DNA from: CAYPAV01 sp964408805
GTDB lineage: Bacteria > Pseudomonadota > Alphaproteobacteria > UBA8366
Length of the DNA: 64,000 bases
Direction of reading: 5' to 3'
Assembly: GCA_964408805.1 (NCBI GenBank)
Contig: CAYPAV010000002.1
Location: 248,001-312,000, forward strand
The notes beneath the pieces are model-generated. The model saw only the letters and a list, made by a program, of their open reading frames with translations. It searched no databases and was not told the DNA's origin. Numbering within the stretch: the first letter of the stretch is position 1; every line of letters starts with the position of its first letter. Below, in pieces: positions 1-9,000 of the stretch. The position numbers were made by a program, and so were the translations under genes.

Positions 1-390
1 AAGGAAGGCTTCTACGGCGAGATTTTCCGGACCTTGAAACCCGGCGCCCAATTCATCTTTCAAGACGTCGTCCAGGGACCGGGGGGCGAAATTCACTTGC
101 CCACCCCCTGGGCTAGCGAGCCCGGGCAAAGTTTTCTCGCCTCGCCGGAGGCCTTGCGGTCGATCGTCGAGGGGGCTGGTTTTGAACCGGTTCTATGGCG
201 TGATGTGTCGGATACGCACCGCCAATGGTATGACTCGCTACCGTCGCCTGATCCGGCCAAGCCGATGCCGGCACTCGGCCTTCATCTCGTCCTCGGCGAG
301 ACCGCCGGCGCCAAGCGCCGCAACACAAAGAAGAACCTGTTCGAGGACCGGATAGGATTTGTTCAGGCCGTCTTCCGAAAGCCGGCCTAA
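1..390 (+). CDS. Class I SAM-dependent methyltransferase, C-terminal part (5' end outside window)
   Basis: The reading frame is open from the first base, so only the last 129 residues are present. The visible part matches the C-terminal half of a Rossmann methyltransferase. The stretch 'IFRTLKPGAQFIFQDVV' is the usual strand and turn after motif III, where a product-side loop follows 'LKPGG'. A 'GAGFEPV' segment of the type found before the last strand comes next. The SAM-binding glycine loop lies upstream of the window, so substrate and exact family cannot be judged; sarcosine/dimethylglycine methyltransferase-like enzymes have this C-terminal architecture. The TTG at 34 is an internal codon and not the start. 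It converges with the TerC gene. Confidence 0.75.
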   Translation, partial: KEGFYGEIFRTLKPGAQFIFQDVVQGPGGEIHLPTPWASEPGQSFLASPEALRSIVEGAGFEPVLWRDVSDTHRQWYDSLPSPDPAKPMPALGLHLVLGETAGAKRRNTKKNLFEDRIGFVQAVFRKPA

Positions 391-424
391 CCCTCGGCTA
401 TTGTTTTGACGCAAATACGTCGTC

Positions 425-443
425 GCGAACCGAATCGGTTCGC
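425..443. terminator. Palindrome between convergent genes, possible terminator
   Basis: A perfect 9+1+9 inverted repeat (GCGAACCGA, A, TCGGTTCGC) lies in the 65-base gap between the methyltransferase stop and the TerC stop. Its position between convergent genes suggests a bidirectional terminator. No clear T-run follows on either strand, so this is tentative. Confidence 0.35.
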
Positions 444-455
444 TCGGGATTTGCT

Positions 456-1073
456 CTAACTCGCCCAGAAGGTTTGGACCTCGTTGCCACCGCGCCAAAT
501 CATGTCAAAGGCGACGTAGACGATGATGGCGAGCCCCAGATAGCCGATCCATTTATGCCGTTCCAGCAAGCGGGCGATATAGTTCGCGGTGAACCCCATG
601 AGCGCGATCGAAAGCACCAGCCCAAAGGCCAGCATCAGCATGTGATCGCGCGCGGCGCCAGCGACGGCGAGGACATTATCGAGCGACATCGAGACGTCCG
701 CCAGGACGATATTAAACATCGCCGTTCGAAGGGATTTTGGGGAGCCGTCATCCGCTGCGACCTCCTCCGTATGATCCGTACCGCTCCGCAATTCCTGCCA
801 CATGCGCCAACAGACCCAGAGCAGCAGCAATCCGCCCGCGAGCGTCAGCCCGATAATCCCCAGCAGCCAGACGATGGAGGCGGCAAAGATGATGCGAATG
901 ACGGTCGCGCCGAGAATTCCCCAAAAGATCGCCTTCTTGCGGAGATCCGGCGGCAACCCCGCCGCCGCCAGGCCGATGATGATCGCGTTGTCGCCGGACA
1001 TGACGACGTCGATCGCGATTATCATAAGAAGCGCGGTAATTTCCGGATTCAAGAAAGCGTCAAGCACCGCCAA
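456..1073 (-). CDS. TerC family integral membrane protein (YjbE-like)
   Basis: A 205-residue polytopic inner-membrane protein with about seven hydrophobic segments. The N-terminal motif 'DVVMSGDNAIIIG' and the second half-repeat 'VLADVSMSLDNVLAVAG' are the two acidic DN motifs that define TerC/Alx-type proteins, thought to bind or export metal ions such as Mn2+ or Ca2+. The chosen start is TTG at 1073, preceded by CAGGAG at good spacing; GTG two codons later is the alternative. It lies 33 bases downstream of hyuB on the same strand and may be read through from that operon, but a functional link is not evident. Confidence 0.88.
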   Translation of the reverse strand: MAVLDAFLNPEITALLMIIAIDVVMSGDNAIIIGLAAAGLPPDLRKKAIFWGILGATVIRIIFAASIVWLLGIIGLTLAGGLLLLWVCWRMWQELRSGTDHTEEVAADDGSPKSLRTAMFNIVLADVSMSLDNVLAVAGAARDHMLMLAFGLVLSIALMGFTANYIARLLERHKWIGYLGLAIIVYVAFDMIWRGGNEVQTFWAS

Positions 1074-1106
1074 GGATCTCCTGACCGTCGCGGTTCGCGG
1101 GTAAAC

Positions 1107-2747
1107 TCATTCCGCCGCCGCCTCCGTCATCAAGCCTTGTGCCAGATCCCGCTGCTGCCGCGCCGCGGTCCGTTCATCAGGAAGGCCGTAGCCGCCGCCG
1201 CCGCCCGTCCGCATGATCAGGAGATCCCCCCGTTTCAAGTCTAGGCTGATCTTGGAATCGATCCGGCGGGTTTTCCCGTCGCGTTCCAGCAACGTCTCGG
1301 CGTGGCGTCCCGCCGCGCCGCCGAAGAGTCCCTCGGGCGCCACCCGGAACCGATCGCCATAGGTCGCGAAGGTGACGCCGTCCTTCAAGATCCGATAGGC
1401 CTTCTGGAAACCGAGCCCACCGCGAAACTTGCCGCGGCCGCCTGAATCCGGGATCAGGCTGTAATCCTCGACCCGGAAGAATTCGTAATCGAGTTCCATT
1501 GACTCGATCGGAATGTTCGAACAATTCGAAAGCGCGCAATCGACCCCGTCGCAGCCGTCATCGGCGGCCCCCGCCCCATAGCCGCCGCCGAATATCTCAA
1601 GATAGATATTGTAACCGTTCTCGCCGAAATAGCTGAGGCAGCACGACGAGGTCGTATCGAAGCCGGCGGCGATGACACGCTCCGGAACGGCGGCCGAGAG
1701 TGCCGCCATCACGGCGTTGAAGGCCCGATAACTTGGCAACAAACGCGCCCGTACGGGGGCCGGCGGATTTGGGTTGAGTACACTGCCCTTCGGCGCCCGT
1801 ATCCGAATGGCGCGCGAGCTACCGTCGTTGATCGGCACGTCGGCATCAGTCAAGACCGATTTCAGACAAGCGATCACCGAGGCCTCTGTCGAGGCAAACG
1901 GGTTGTTGATATTGGATTTGACTTGGCTGTCGGTACCGTCGAAATCGACGTCGATCCCGTCACCATCGATCGTAAGCCGGGCCTTGACCCGAACCGGCTC
2001 CTGGCCAATACCGTCATCGTCGATCACCGCTTCGCCGGTATAGACCCCGTCGGGCGCCCGGCCGATCGCGGCGCGAATGCGGCGCTCGGAATAGTTCAGC
2101 ATTTCGTCCATTGCCTCGGCGACCGTCTGGCGGCCATATTTCCGACAAAGATCGCGGAGGCGCTCGGCGCCGATGGAATTCGCCGCGAACTGGGCATTCA
2201 GGTCGCCGATCGTGGCTTCGGGCATGCGGACATTGGCTTCGAAGAAGCGCTCCAGGTTGCCGCCGTTCCAGTCGCGCGCGAAGCTGTAGCGGCTCGGCGG
2301 AAAGACGAGGCCTTCCTCGTGCACGTCGCCCGCGTCGGGGTTCATGCCGGGTGCGCCGCCGCCGAGATCGATGTGGTGAACCACGGACGCACTGAACCCG
2401 ATCAACTCGCCCTCCAGGAAGATCGGCGAGAAAATGAAGATGTCCGGCAGGTGCTGGCCGCCGTGATAGGGGTCGTTGTTGATGAAGAAATCGTCCTCGG
2501 TCAGCTCCTCGATGGGGCAAAGCTCGATGCAGGGGCGAAAGGTGTGGCTGATTGAACCCAGCTGCATGGCGATGAGTTCGGCCTGGGCCACCACGTTGCC
2601 GGCCGGGTCCAGCAAGGCGGCCGAGCAATCCTGCGCTTCGCGAACGATCGGCGAATGGGCACAGCGGATCAGCTTGGCGCCCATCTCATGAGCACCGGCG
2701 ATCAGCGCCCGGCTGATCACGGCTTGATCGACGGCGGATACGGTCAT
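1107..2747 (-). CDS. hyuB: Hydantoinase B / 5-oxoprolinase beta-type subunit
   Basis: A 546-residue HyuB-family protein, the partner of the HyuA gene directly upstream. Together these subunits form an ATP-dependent enzyme that opens a cyclic amide ring (hydantoin, N-methylhydantoin, 5-oxoproline, or carboxylation of a ketone in the acetone carboxylase branch). Visible family signatures are 'NDPYHGGQHLPD' near residue 90 with following His residues, 'NNPFAS', and the glycine-rich C-terminus 'GGGGGYG'. The start is ATG at 2747 with GAGGAGG upstream, three bases after the HyuA stop, so translation is probably coupled. The true substrate is not readable from sequence. Confidence 0.9.
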   Translation of the reverse strand: MTVSAVDQAVISRALIAGAHEMGAKLIRCAHSPIVREAQDCSAALLDPAGNVVAQAELIAMQLGSISHTFRPCIELCPIEELTEDDFFINNDPYHGGQHLPDIFIFSPIFLEGELIGFSASVVHHIDLGGGAPGMNPDAGDVHEEGLVFPPSRYSFARDWNGGNLERFFEANVRMPEATIGDLNAQFAANSIGAERLRDLCRKYGRQTVAEAMDEMLNYSERRIRAAIGRAPDGVYTGEAVIDDDGIGQEPVRVKARLTIDGDGIDVDFDGTDSQVKSNINNPFASTEASVIACLKSVLTDADVPINDGSSRAIRIRAPKGSVLNPNPPAPVRARLLPSYRAFNAVMAALSAAVPERVIAAGFDTTSSCCLSYFGENGYNIYLEIFGGGYGAGAADDGCDGVDCALSNCSNIPIESMELDYEFFRVEDYSLIPDSGGRGKFRGGLGFQKAYRILKDGVTFATYGDRFRVAPEGLFGGAAGRHAETLLERDGKTRRIDSKISLDLKRGDLLIMRTGGGGGYGLPDERTAARQQRDLAQGLMTEAAAE

Positions 2748-2750
2748 TTC

Positions 2751-4763
2751 TCAATCCTCCTCGACGCGCATGACGATATTAGCGTGCCCATCCGTCGATG
2801 CCAGCCAGCCGGGCGGCACGTAGATCGTCGAGGTGCCGTCCTCGATCAACAAGGGCCCCGGTCGAGCCACGTCGGGCACGGCCGCGCGCGGCAGCACCGT
2901 ACAGGTCAGTTGGTTGCCCTGGTCGATGAGGTTGATCTCGGTCTCTCCGGACTCGTCCCTATCCAGGGTGAGACGGGGCGTCGTCTCCGGCGGCACCTTG
3001 GCGCCAACCCTGAAGGAAACGATTTCGACCGGATTATCGGGCGCCTTCGAGAACTCGAAGATACGGTGATGAGCGGCACCGAAGAGCGAGGTCAGCGCCG
3101 CCTTGTCGATCGATTCCAATTCATCGACCGAAAGCGGCACCGAAATCTCAAAGGCCTGGCCCACATAACGCATTTCCAGGATGCGGTCGTATGTGATTTC
3201 GCCCGCGATACCGAGGCCGGTCAGATAATCAGTGATCTCCCGCTCCAACTCCGCGATGATCCGTTTCACCTCCGGGATCACGGCATCCGCGACCTCGATC
3301 TTCCAGGTCCGCGAGCGGTAATGAAGATAGTCGGACATCAGCAATCCCGCCGCCGACAGAACGCCGGCATGGGGCGGTACGACCACGGTGGTGACGCCCA
3401 ATTCCTCGGCCACCCGGGCGGCATGAAGCGGGCCTGCGCCTCCGAAGGGCACGATGACATGGCCTCGGGGGTCGCGCCCGCGCTCGGTCGATATCTGTTG
3501 GATCGCGCGCACAATGTTCGATTCGGCCAGCCGAATGACGCTGTCGGCCAATTCCTCGACCGTCATGCCGAGATCGGACGCCATCGCCCCATAGACCCCG
3601 CGCGAGGCTTCGGCATCGACGCGCATCTGGCCACCCAAAAAGGCTTCCGCCCGAACGCTGCCGCGGATCATATGGGCGTCGGTGACGGTCGGCAGATCGC
3701 CGCCCCGGCCATAGCAGGCGGGACCCGGCTCGGCACCGGCCGATTGCGGGCCGACGCGCAGCATCCCGCCATCGTCGACCCAGGCAATGGAACCGCCGCC
3801 CGCCCCCACCGTGACGATATCGACAACCGGCGTCTTCACCGGAAGACCATCAATCTTGGTCATTGAGGCGAGGTCGGGCACGCCGTCCGTGACTAGCGAG
3901 ACATCGGTGCTGGTGCCGCCCATATCGAGCGTGATCAGATTCTCGAACCCGGAATGTCCGACCTGGCGAATGGCCCCGACGACGCCCGCCGCGGGCCCCG
4001 AAAACAGCGCCGCGATGGCGTTCCGCGCCATGGCCTCGGCGGGCATGCGCCCGCCGTTCGACTGCATCACGCTGAACCGCCCTTTGAAGCCCTGCTCCTC
4101 CAACGCGCCGACGAAACGGCGGAGATAGCCTTCGATCACCGGTTGGACATAGGCCGCCAAGGCCGTCGTCGAGGTCCGTTCATATTCGCGGAACTCGCGT
4201 GTCACCTCATGCGACGCGGTGATGGTGAGATTTGGGAAAGCCTCGCCGATCAAGCGGGCGACGATTTGCTCGTGAGCCGGGTTAACGTAACCGTTCAAGA
4301 GACAGATCGCCGCCGCGTCGAATGCCTGGCCGTCCAGGGCCGCCGCGATCGACCGCGCGGCGGCGGCTTCATCGAGGGCAACGACGATCGAACCATCGGC
4401 CGCGACCCGCTCCTCAATCTCGAAAATGTAGCGGCGTTCGACGACCGGCTCGGGTTTCCGGTAGTTCAGGTCATAGATCGCGGATTTATCGTGGCGCTGC
4501 AGCAGCAGAACGTCGCGCGTCCCCTTGGTCACGAAAAGACAGACCGCGGCCCCTTTCCGTTCCAGCACCGCGTTCGTCGCCACGGTCGATCCGTGGATCA
4601 GTTCGCCGATCCCGTCGAACCCGATCGACGCCGCCTCAAGCGCATTCAACGCGCCGATATCGGGACTGGCGGGGGTGCTCGGAACCTTGGCGATCCGTAA
4701 CTCTCCGCCATCGACCACGACCAAATCCGTGAACGTACCGCCGACCTCGACTCCAACCCGCAT
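2751..4763 (-). CDS. hyuA: Hydantoinase A / 5-oxoprolinase alpha-type subunit
   Basis: A 670-residue HyuA-family ATPase subunit with an actin-like ATPase fold. The N-terminal phosphate loop reads 'VEVGGTFTD', with Glu where the second copy in this window (16994-19069) has Asp ('FDIGGTFTD'). The later motifs 'LDMGGTSTDVSL' and 'VPFGGAGPLHA' are intact. I prefer ATG at 4763, with AGGG six bases upstream, over the TTG one codon earlier. The gene sits between an MBL hydrolase (8-base gap) and hyuB (3-base gap) and is the middle gene of a three-gene operon. Confidence 0.9.
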   Translation of the reverse strand: MRVGVEVGGTFTDLVVVDGGELRIAKVPSTPASPDIGALNALEAASIGFDGIGELIHGSTVATNAVLERKGAAVCLFVTKGTRDVLLLQRHDKSAIYDLNYRKPEPVVERRYIFEIEERVAADGSIVVALDEAAAARSIAAALDGQAFDAAAICLLNGYVNPAHEQIVARLIGEAFPNLTITASHEVTREFREYERTSTTALAAYVQPVIEGYLRRFVGALEEQGFKGRFSVMQSNGGRMPAEAMARNAIAALFSGPAAGVVGAIRQVGHSGFENLITLDMGGTSTDVSLVTDGVPDLASMTKIDGLPVKTPVVDIVTVGAGGGSIAWVDDGGMLRVGPQSAGAEPGPACYGRGGDLPTVTDAHMIRGSVRAEAFLGGQMRVDAEASRGVYGAMASDLGMTVEELADSVIRLAESNIVRAIQQISTERGRDPRGHVIVPFGGAGPLHAARVAEELGVTTVVVPPHAGVLSAAGLLMSDYLHYRSRTWKIEVADAVIPEVKRIIAELEREITDYLTGLGIAGEITYDRILEMRYVGQAFEISVPLSVDELESIDKAALTSLFGAAHHRIFEFSKAPDNPVEIVSFRVGAKVPPETTPRLTLDRDESGETEINLIDQGNQLTCTVLPRAAVPDVARPGPLLIEDGTSTIYVPPGWLASTDGHANIVMRVEED

Positions 4764-4771
4764 CAATTGCC

Positions 4772-5740
4772 CTAAGCCTCGCCCATCCGTACGCGATACC
4801 GTGCCATCATATCGAACAGCTTCATCCGATCGAAGCCGGCAACGACGCCGCCGTATTCGCCAAAGAGAGTCTGAAGGTTGATGATGATCCGTTCGGGGTC
4901 AAGCCACCCCTCGTATTCATCCATTGCGATATCAAGCGCCGCCGCCTCGATATCGAGCCCCGCGTCGTGGCGCTTCCGCGCCTCTTGATCGAGATAGATA
5001 AAATAGTCCCGCATCCCCCGGATGCCTTCCTTGCCACAGATCGGGCCGTGCCCCGGAACGACGGTTTCGATATCCCAGCCGAGCATCATCTCGCAGGCCG
5101 CGATCCAATTCGCGACCGGCCCGGTCCACAGGATCGGGTGGCCTTCGTTGAACAGGATGTCACCGGTGAAAACGGTGCGATCGCCCGGCACATGGACCAG
5201 TACGTCGCCGCCGGTATGCGCCGGGCCGACCTCGACCAGCCGCACCTCCTTGTCCCCCACCCGAAGCGCGAGACTGTCCTCGAAGGTGCGGGTCGGCAGG
5301 ATATAGTCGATCCCCTCGAAATCGAACTTGGTCGGGCCCATGGCCTCGAGCAGCAAGGCGCCGCCCTCGCCCAGATTGGGCGCGTCCCGCATCAACGCGG
5401 CCAGATGTTCCGGCCCCCGCGACCTCATCTCCTCGGCACAGGCGGCCGATGCGATGATTTCGCCCGCCGCCGCCAATTTATTTCCGAAAGTGTGGTCGCC
5501 GTTGGAATGGGTGTTCACGAGCGTGTCGATAGCCTCCGCGCGAGGCACCGCGTCCCGCATCGCCGCCAGCATGCCAGCCGTCGATTTGTAGTCGAAGAGC
5601 GTGTCGACGAGGAGAGTCTCCTCCTCGTCGACGATCAGGCCGGCATTGCTCCATCCCCAGGAACCGTCCGGTTGCAGATAGGCCCAGGCGCCGTTGCCGA
5701 GATCCTGAAGACCCTTTTCATACCGCCATTTCGCGCCCAC
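4772..5740 (-). CDS. MBL-fold metallo-hydrolase
   Basis: A 322-residue metallo-beta-lactamase-fold hydrolase. The metal signature is 'NTHSNGDHTFGN', where the usual first His of HxHxDH is Ser/Asn-shifted to HSNGDH, as in many cyclase/glyoxalase-like members. Further ligands are in 'GPAHTGGDVLV', 'FTGDILF' and 'VPGHGPI'. I chose GTG at 5740 because GGAGA lies five bases upstream; TTG at 5752 is also open. As the first gene of the operon with hyuA and hyuB, it probably processes a product or precursor of the same cyclic amide pathway. That role is inferred from context. Confidence 0.82.
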   Translation of the reverse strand: MGAKWRYEKGLQDLGNGAWAYLQPDGSWGWSNAGLIVDEEETLLVDTLFDYKSTAGMLAAMRDAVPRAEAIDTLVNTHSNGDHTFGNKLAAAGEIIASAACAEEMRSRGPEHLAALMRDAPNLGEGGALLLEAMGPTKFDFEGIDYILPTRTFEDSLALRVGDKEVRLVEVGPAHTGGDVLVHVPGDRTVFTGDILFNEGHPILWTGPVANWIAACEMMLGWDIETVVPGHGPICGKEGIRGMRDYFIYLDQEARKRHDAGLDIEAAALDIAMDEYEGWLDPERIIINLQTLFGEYGGVVAGFDRMKLFDMMARYRVRMGEA

Positions 5741-5842
5741 GCCGTTCTCCAAAATTAGAGCGTTCGCAATGGCTTAATCCCTATATATCCCGGTCCCGCG
5801 TGACCAGTAAATTTTGAGAAGCCCGAACAACGCCTCGTGATA

Positions 5843-6247
5843 TTACGACGAGCCGGCCATAAGGCGGCTAACCAACTCAGTGTCGAGATAGGCCGTACCT
5901 TCCTTCACCTCGCCGTCCACGAATTTCATCACCCAGCAATACCGGTTGTGATAGGGGCTGCCATCTTTCATCCGGCCGGTACCGTTCCACTGCAGGACGA
6001 CAAGATCGCCCTCGGCGATCACATTGAGGACCTCCGGGCTTATCCCACCGTCGATCAGACTTCCGATGGGTTTCAGCGCCCGATCGATGAAGTCGCGGCG
6101 GCCCGTATACGTTTGGGATATCTCGGTGGTACCGATCACCGTCCAGCGCACGTCGTCGGCGAGAATGCGGAAGATCGCGGCACCATCGCCCGCCATCCAG
6201 GACGCGACGGCGTCCTCGACGATCTTTTTATTTCGTTCCGCCGTCAT
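5843..6247 (-). CDS. SnoaL-like / NTF2-fold protein
   Basis: A 134-residue single-domain protein of the SnoaL/ketosteroid isomerase-like NTF2 superfamily. Typical features are the N-terminal helix followed by 'ASWMAGDGAAIFRILADDVRW', the strand 'YTGRRDFIDRAL', and the C-terminal pair 'VVLQWNGTG' and 'YHNRYCWVMKF'. These folds serve as small isomerases, hydrolases or binding proteins, and the substrate cannot be assigned. The start is ATG at 6247 with an AGGAGG-type sequence just upstream. It is divergent from the alcohol dehydrogenase-type gene at 6410. Confidence 0.78.
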   Translation of the reverse strand: MTAERNKKIVEDAVASWMAGDGAAIFRILADDVRWTVIGTTEISQTYTGRRDFIDRALKPIGSLIDGGISPEVLNVIAEGDLVVLQWNGTGRMKDGSPYHNRYCWVMKFVDGEVKEGTAYLDTELVSRLMAGSS

Positions 6248-6409
6248 GGTGTTCCTCCTAACCTTTTAGGCCAACCTTCGATATGGTGCATCGGGCGAGG
6301 ACGGCCATGGCCGGTAAAGATCAACGTTTGTTCCCCTCCCCCCACCGACTACCTTATTGAACAGGCGGTTCACACGCGGTTCAGCGCCGAATGGAGAAAG
6401 GTGGAACTT

Positions 6410-7348
6410 ATGCGCGCAGTAGGAATCATGATTCACGGCGGCCCGGAAGTGTTGGAGGTCGTTGACCTTCCGGAGGTTCATGCAGGGCCCGGCGAAGTGC
6501 GCGTCCAGGTCCACGCCGCCGCGGTAAATCCCACGGATACGATGGCCCGGAACGGTTCGCGCGCGGAACAGCAAAAACTGGACCCGCCACCCTATGTGCC
6601 GGGAATGGATGCGGCCGGAATTGTCGACGAAGTGGGAGAGGGTGTCTCCACCGGTGTAAAGGTCGGGGATGCGGTCATGGCCATGGTGGTCCCCCAGGCA
6701 AGCCATGGCGCATACCGCGAACAGATCGTCTTGAAGGCCCGCGCGGTGGTTCCTGCTCCCGCCGGCACGACCCATGTCGAGGCGTGCACGCTTCCCATGA
6801 ACGGGCTTACGGCCAGGCAGTCGCTCGACCTCCTCGACCTGGCATCGGGACAGACGCTCGCCGTTACCGGGGCGGCGGGTGCCTATGGCGGTTATGTCAT
6901 CCAACTCGCCAAAGCCGACGGGTTGACCGTGATCGCGGATGCGTCGGAGGCCGACCACGAGCTCGTCACCTCGCTTGGTGCCGATATCGTCGTCCGCCGA
7001 GGGGAAGACGTCGCCACGCGAATCCGCGAGCATTTCCCGAATGGCGTCGATGGTCTCGCCGACGGCGCCGTTCAGAACGAGCTCGTCATTCCGGCGGTCG
7101 CTGACGGCGGTGCGTTTACGGCGGTCCGCGGATTCGTGGGCGAACCTCAACGCGGCATCACCTTCACGACCACTTCTGTACGGAACTATGACGGCGAATT
7201 CGAGATATTGGACCGTCTCAGAGAATTGGCGGAAGCCGGCACGCTCACGCTCCGCGTTGCCGAAACCTACCCACCGGAGCGCGCCGGCGAGACACACCGG
7301 CGGCTCGAAGCCGGCGGTACGCGCGGACGGCTCGTCATCGAGTTTTGA
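6410..7348 (+). CDS. Zinc-independent alcohol dehydrogenase-like / quinone oxidoreductase (MDR family)
   Basis: A 312-residue medium-chain dehydrogenase/reductase of the quinone oxidoreductase type. It has the GroES-like N-terminal domain ('GPGEVRVQVHAAAVNPTD', 'PYVPGMDAAGIVDEVG') and a Rossmann domain whose NADPH loop is 'VTGAAGAYGGYVIQLAK'. No structural or catalytic zinc cysteines are visible, so it is probably an NADPH-dependent enone or quinone reductase. The frame is open further upstream, but ATG at 6410 is the start because AAGGTGG lies six bases ahead and homology begins there. It is a single gene on the plus strand. Confidence 0.87.
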   Translation: MRAVGIMIHGGPEVLEVVDLPEVHAGPGEVRVQVHAAAVNPTDTMARNGSRAEQQKLDPPPYVPGMDAAGIVDEVGEGVSTGVKVGDAVMAMVVPQASHGAYREQIVLKARAVVPAPAGTTHVEACTLPMNGLTARQSLDLLDLASGQTLAVTGAAGAYGGYVIQLAKADGLTVIADASEADHELVTSLGADIVVRRGEDVATRIREHFPNGVDGLADGAVQNELVIPAVADGGAFTAVRGFVGEPQRGITFTTTSVRNYDGEFEILDRLRELAEAGTLTLRVAETYPPERAGETHRRLEAGGTRGRLVIEF

Positions 7349-7401
7349 ACAGGATCATCCTTGCTCGAATCGGCAAATCCGATCCGGTCGAACTGACGAG
7401 G

Positions 7402-7872
7402 TTAAAGCGGCAGTCCGGCAAGCATGGTGGCAAAGGAAATTTCCGAGGCCGACATCTTGCCGCCAAGCGCCCTTCGCCTTGCGCTCGCCTTCGCCTTCAG
7501 GTCCTTCGGTGCCGCAGAGTTGGCGAGGACGTCATACCAGCGATACGCCTGCACAATATCGCCATCGCCATTCATTCCCTCCTCGTAGGATTTGCCCAGC
7601 GAATACATGCATACGAATCCGGCCCGGCCGCGCGCGTTCATCGCCCCGAATAGGTAAGCGGATCGAGAATCGACGCGCTTTCCTTTTTTCTCCATGAGGC
7701 CGCCATAGAAAAAACAACCTGCATCGTCGCCGGTGAGACACATGTCCAACAACCCTTGGGAAGATTGTTTTATGTATCGCGAATATTTACGGGATTGGCT
7801 GAACGCGGCACCCGAAACCGCAAGAATGAAGACCACCGCAAGGACGATTGCCGTCAACATCTTTTCGTTCAT
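7402..7872 (-). CDS. Small exported Sel1-like repeat protein
   Basis: A 156-residue protein with an N-terminal signal or anchor segment (about residues 4-24, ending 'AVSGAAFSQS'). The mature part contains a Sel1-like helical repeat around 'LGKSYEEGMNGDGDIVQAYRWYDVLAN' and Cys residues in the 'CLTGDDAGCFFYGG' region that could form a disulphide in the periplasm. Sel1 repeats mediate protein contacts; no partner is evident. The ribosome binding site is weak (CGGAAT). Convergent with the dehydrogenase at 6410. Confidence 0.65.
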   Translation of the reverse strand: MNEKMLTAIVLAVVFILAVSGAAFSQSRKYSRYIKQSSQGLLDMCLTGDDAGCFFYGGLMEKKGKRVDSRSAYLFGAMNARGRAGFVCMYSLGKSYEEGMNGDGDIVQAYRWYDVLANSAAPKDLKAKASARRRALGGKMSASEISFATMLAGLPL

Positions 7873-8034
7873 GATGATTCCGATAAGTCTCGATTGTGAA
7901 AGACATCGCGCGTGATCAAACGCGCCTTGCAGCCTTTATAATCGAGAAACCTGTCAAAACCCTGGCATGTTTCGGGCGAATTTCCGGTGGCCCCGAACCG
8001 CCGGAAAATCCCGTGCCCCTCTAAATGAGGAACC

Positions 8035-8847
8035 TCAATCGTCGTTCGCGGCCTTCGCCATTTTATCCCAATCATAGGCCAGCGGCTTCTTCTCGACGAA
8101 GCGCTGGATCGCGTCCTTGCTGTAGTCGGTGCTGAAGGCGATTCCCTGGGCGAAGGCCTCCAATTGGCCGACCCCGTGTTGATCGAGATTGAAGGACTGA
8201 TTGAGGACCGATTTCGTGAGGCCGATCATCTCGCGCGAGGCATGGCGGAACCGGCCTGCGAATTCCATCGTCTTCTCCATCAGCCGGTCGACATCGTGAA
8301 TTTCATGGACGATACCCATCTCTTGTGCTTCCTCCGACCCGAAGGACCGCGAGGTGAACATGATGTCCTTCGCGCGCTGCAATCCGACGATCCGCGGCAG
8401 CAGAAAGAAGCCGCCGACATCGGGGACCACGCCGATCCGTCCGAAAACGGAACAGAACCGCGCCCGCGGCGTCGCCAGAATGAAGTCCGCGGCCAGCGCC
8501 AGATTGAAACCGCCCCCATAGGCCGGCCCATCGACCGCCGCGACCACGGGAATTTCGAGATTGACCAGTACCGGCATCCAGACATGAAGGTCCTGAATTC
8601 GCTTGCGGCCCTCGACCGCATTGGGTTTCGATTGCGTCAGCGCCTTCAGATCGCCGCCGCCGCAGAAATACCCGCCGGCACCCGTAAGAACCATCGCCTT
8701 CAGGGATGCGTCCTCGCGAATCTTCATTACCGCATCCGCCAGTTCCTCGCGCATCGTGATATCGAGCGCGTTGCGGGCTTCGGGGCGGTTCAGGGTAACG
8801 ACGGCGATTTCGTCTTCGATCTCGAAATTGATCGCTCGGTACGACAT
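8035..8847 (-). CDS. Enoyl-CoA hydratase/isomerase family protein
   Basis: A 270-residue crotonase-fold protein starting 'MSYRAINFEIEDEIAVVTLNRP'. The oxyanion-hole motif 'GAGGYFCGGGDLKAL' and the second-half 'GPAYGGGFNLALAADF' are typical. The first catalytic Glu region reads 'FGRIGVVPDVGGFF', in which the usual Glu pair is not conserved, so hydratase activity is not certain and an isomerase or other crotonase reaction is possible. The start is ATG at 8847, with AAGGAG upstream; the frame extends 14 codons further without a better site. It is divergent from the MmgE/PrpD gene. Confidence 0.87.
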   Translation of the reverse strand: MSYRAINFEIEDEIAVVTLNRPEARNALDITMREELADAVMKIREDASLKAMVLTGAGGYFCGGGDLKALTQSKPNAVEGRKRIQDLHVWMPVLVNLEIPVVAAVDGPAYGGGFNLALAADFILATPRARFCSVFGRIGVVPDVGGFFLLPRIVGLQRAKDIMFTSRSFGSEEAQEMGIVHEIHDVDRLMEKTMEFAGRFRHASREMIGLTKSVLNQSFNLDQHGVGQLEAFAQGIAFSTDYSKDAIQRFVEKKPLAYDWDKMAKAANDD

Positions 8848-9000
8848 GTTCTTACTCCTTCGTCTTGCGGCGGTTTGACCGGCGGGCATCCCCGCACAAA
8901 TTCCTTGAAGCTAAGATAGTTCACCGGTGACCCAAGACGAAGGAATAGGCATGTCGGAGCACGCCCGCGACACGAAATCGAGCGCCAGGAAGGATAGCTG

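Noticed and set aside
474..1244. Long open frames opposite real genes (for example antisense to TerC, HyuA, the FAD oxidase and the permease)
   Set aside because: They are Arg/His-rich, lack ribosome binding sites and match no fold; they arise from the GC-rich codon bias of the genes on the other strand.
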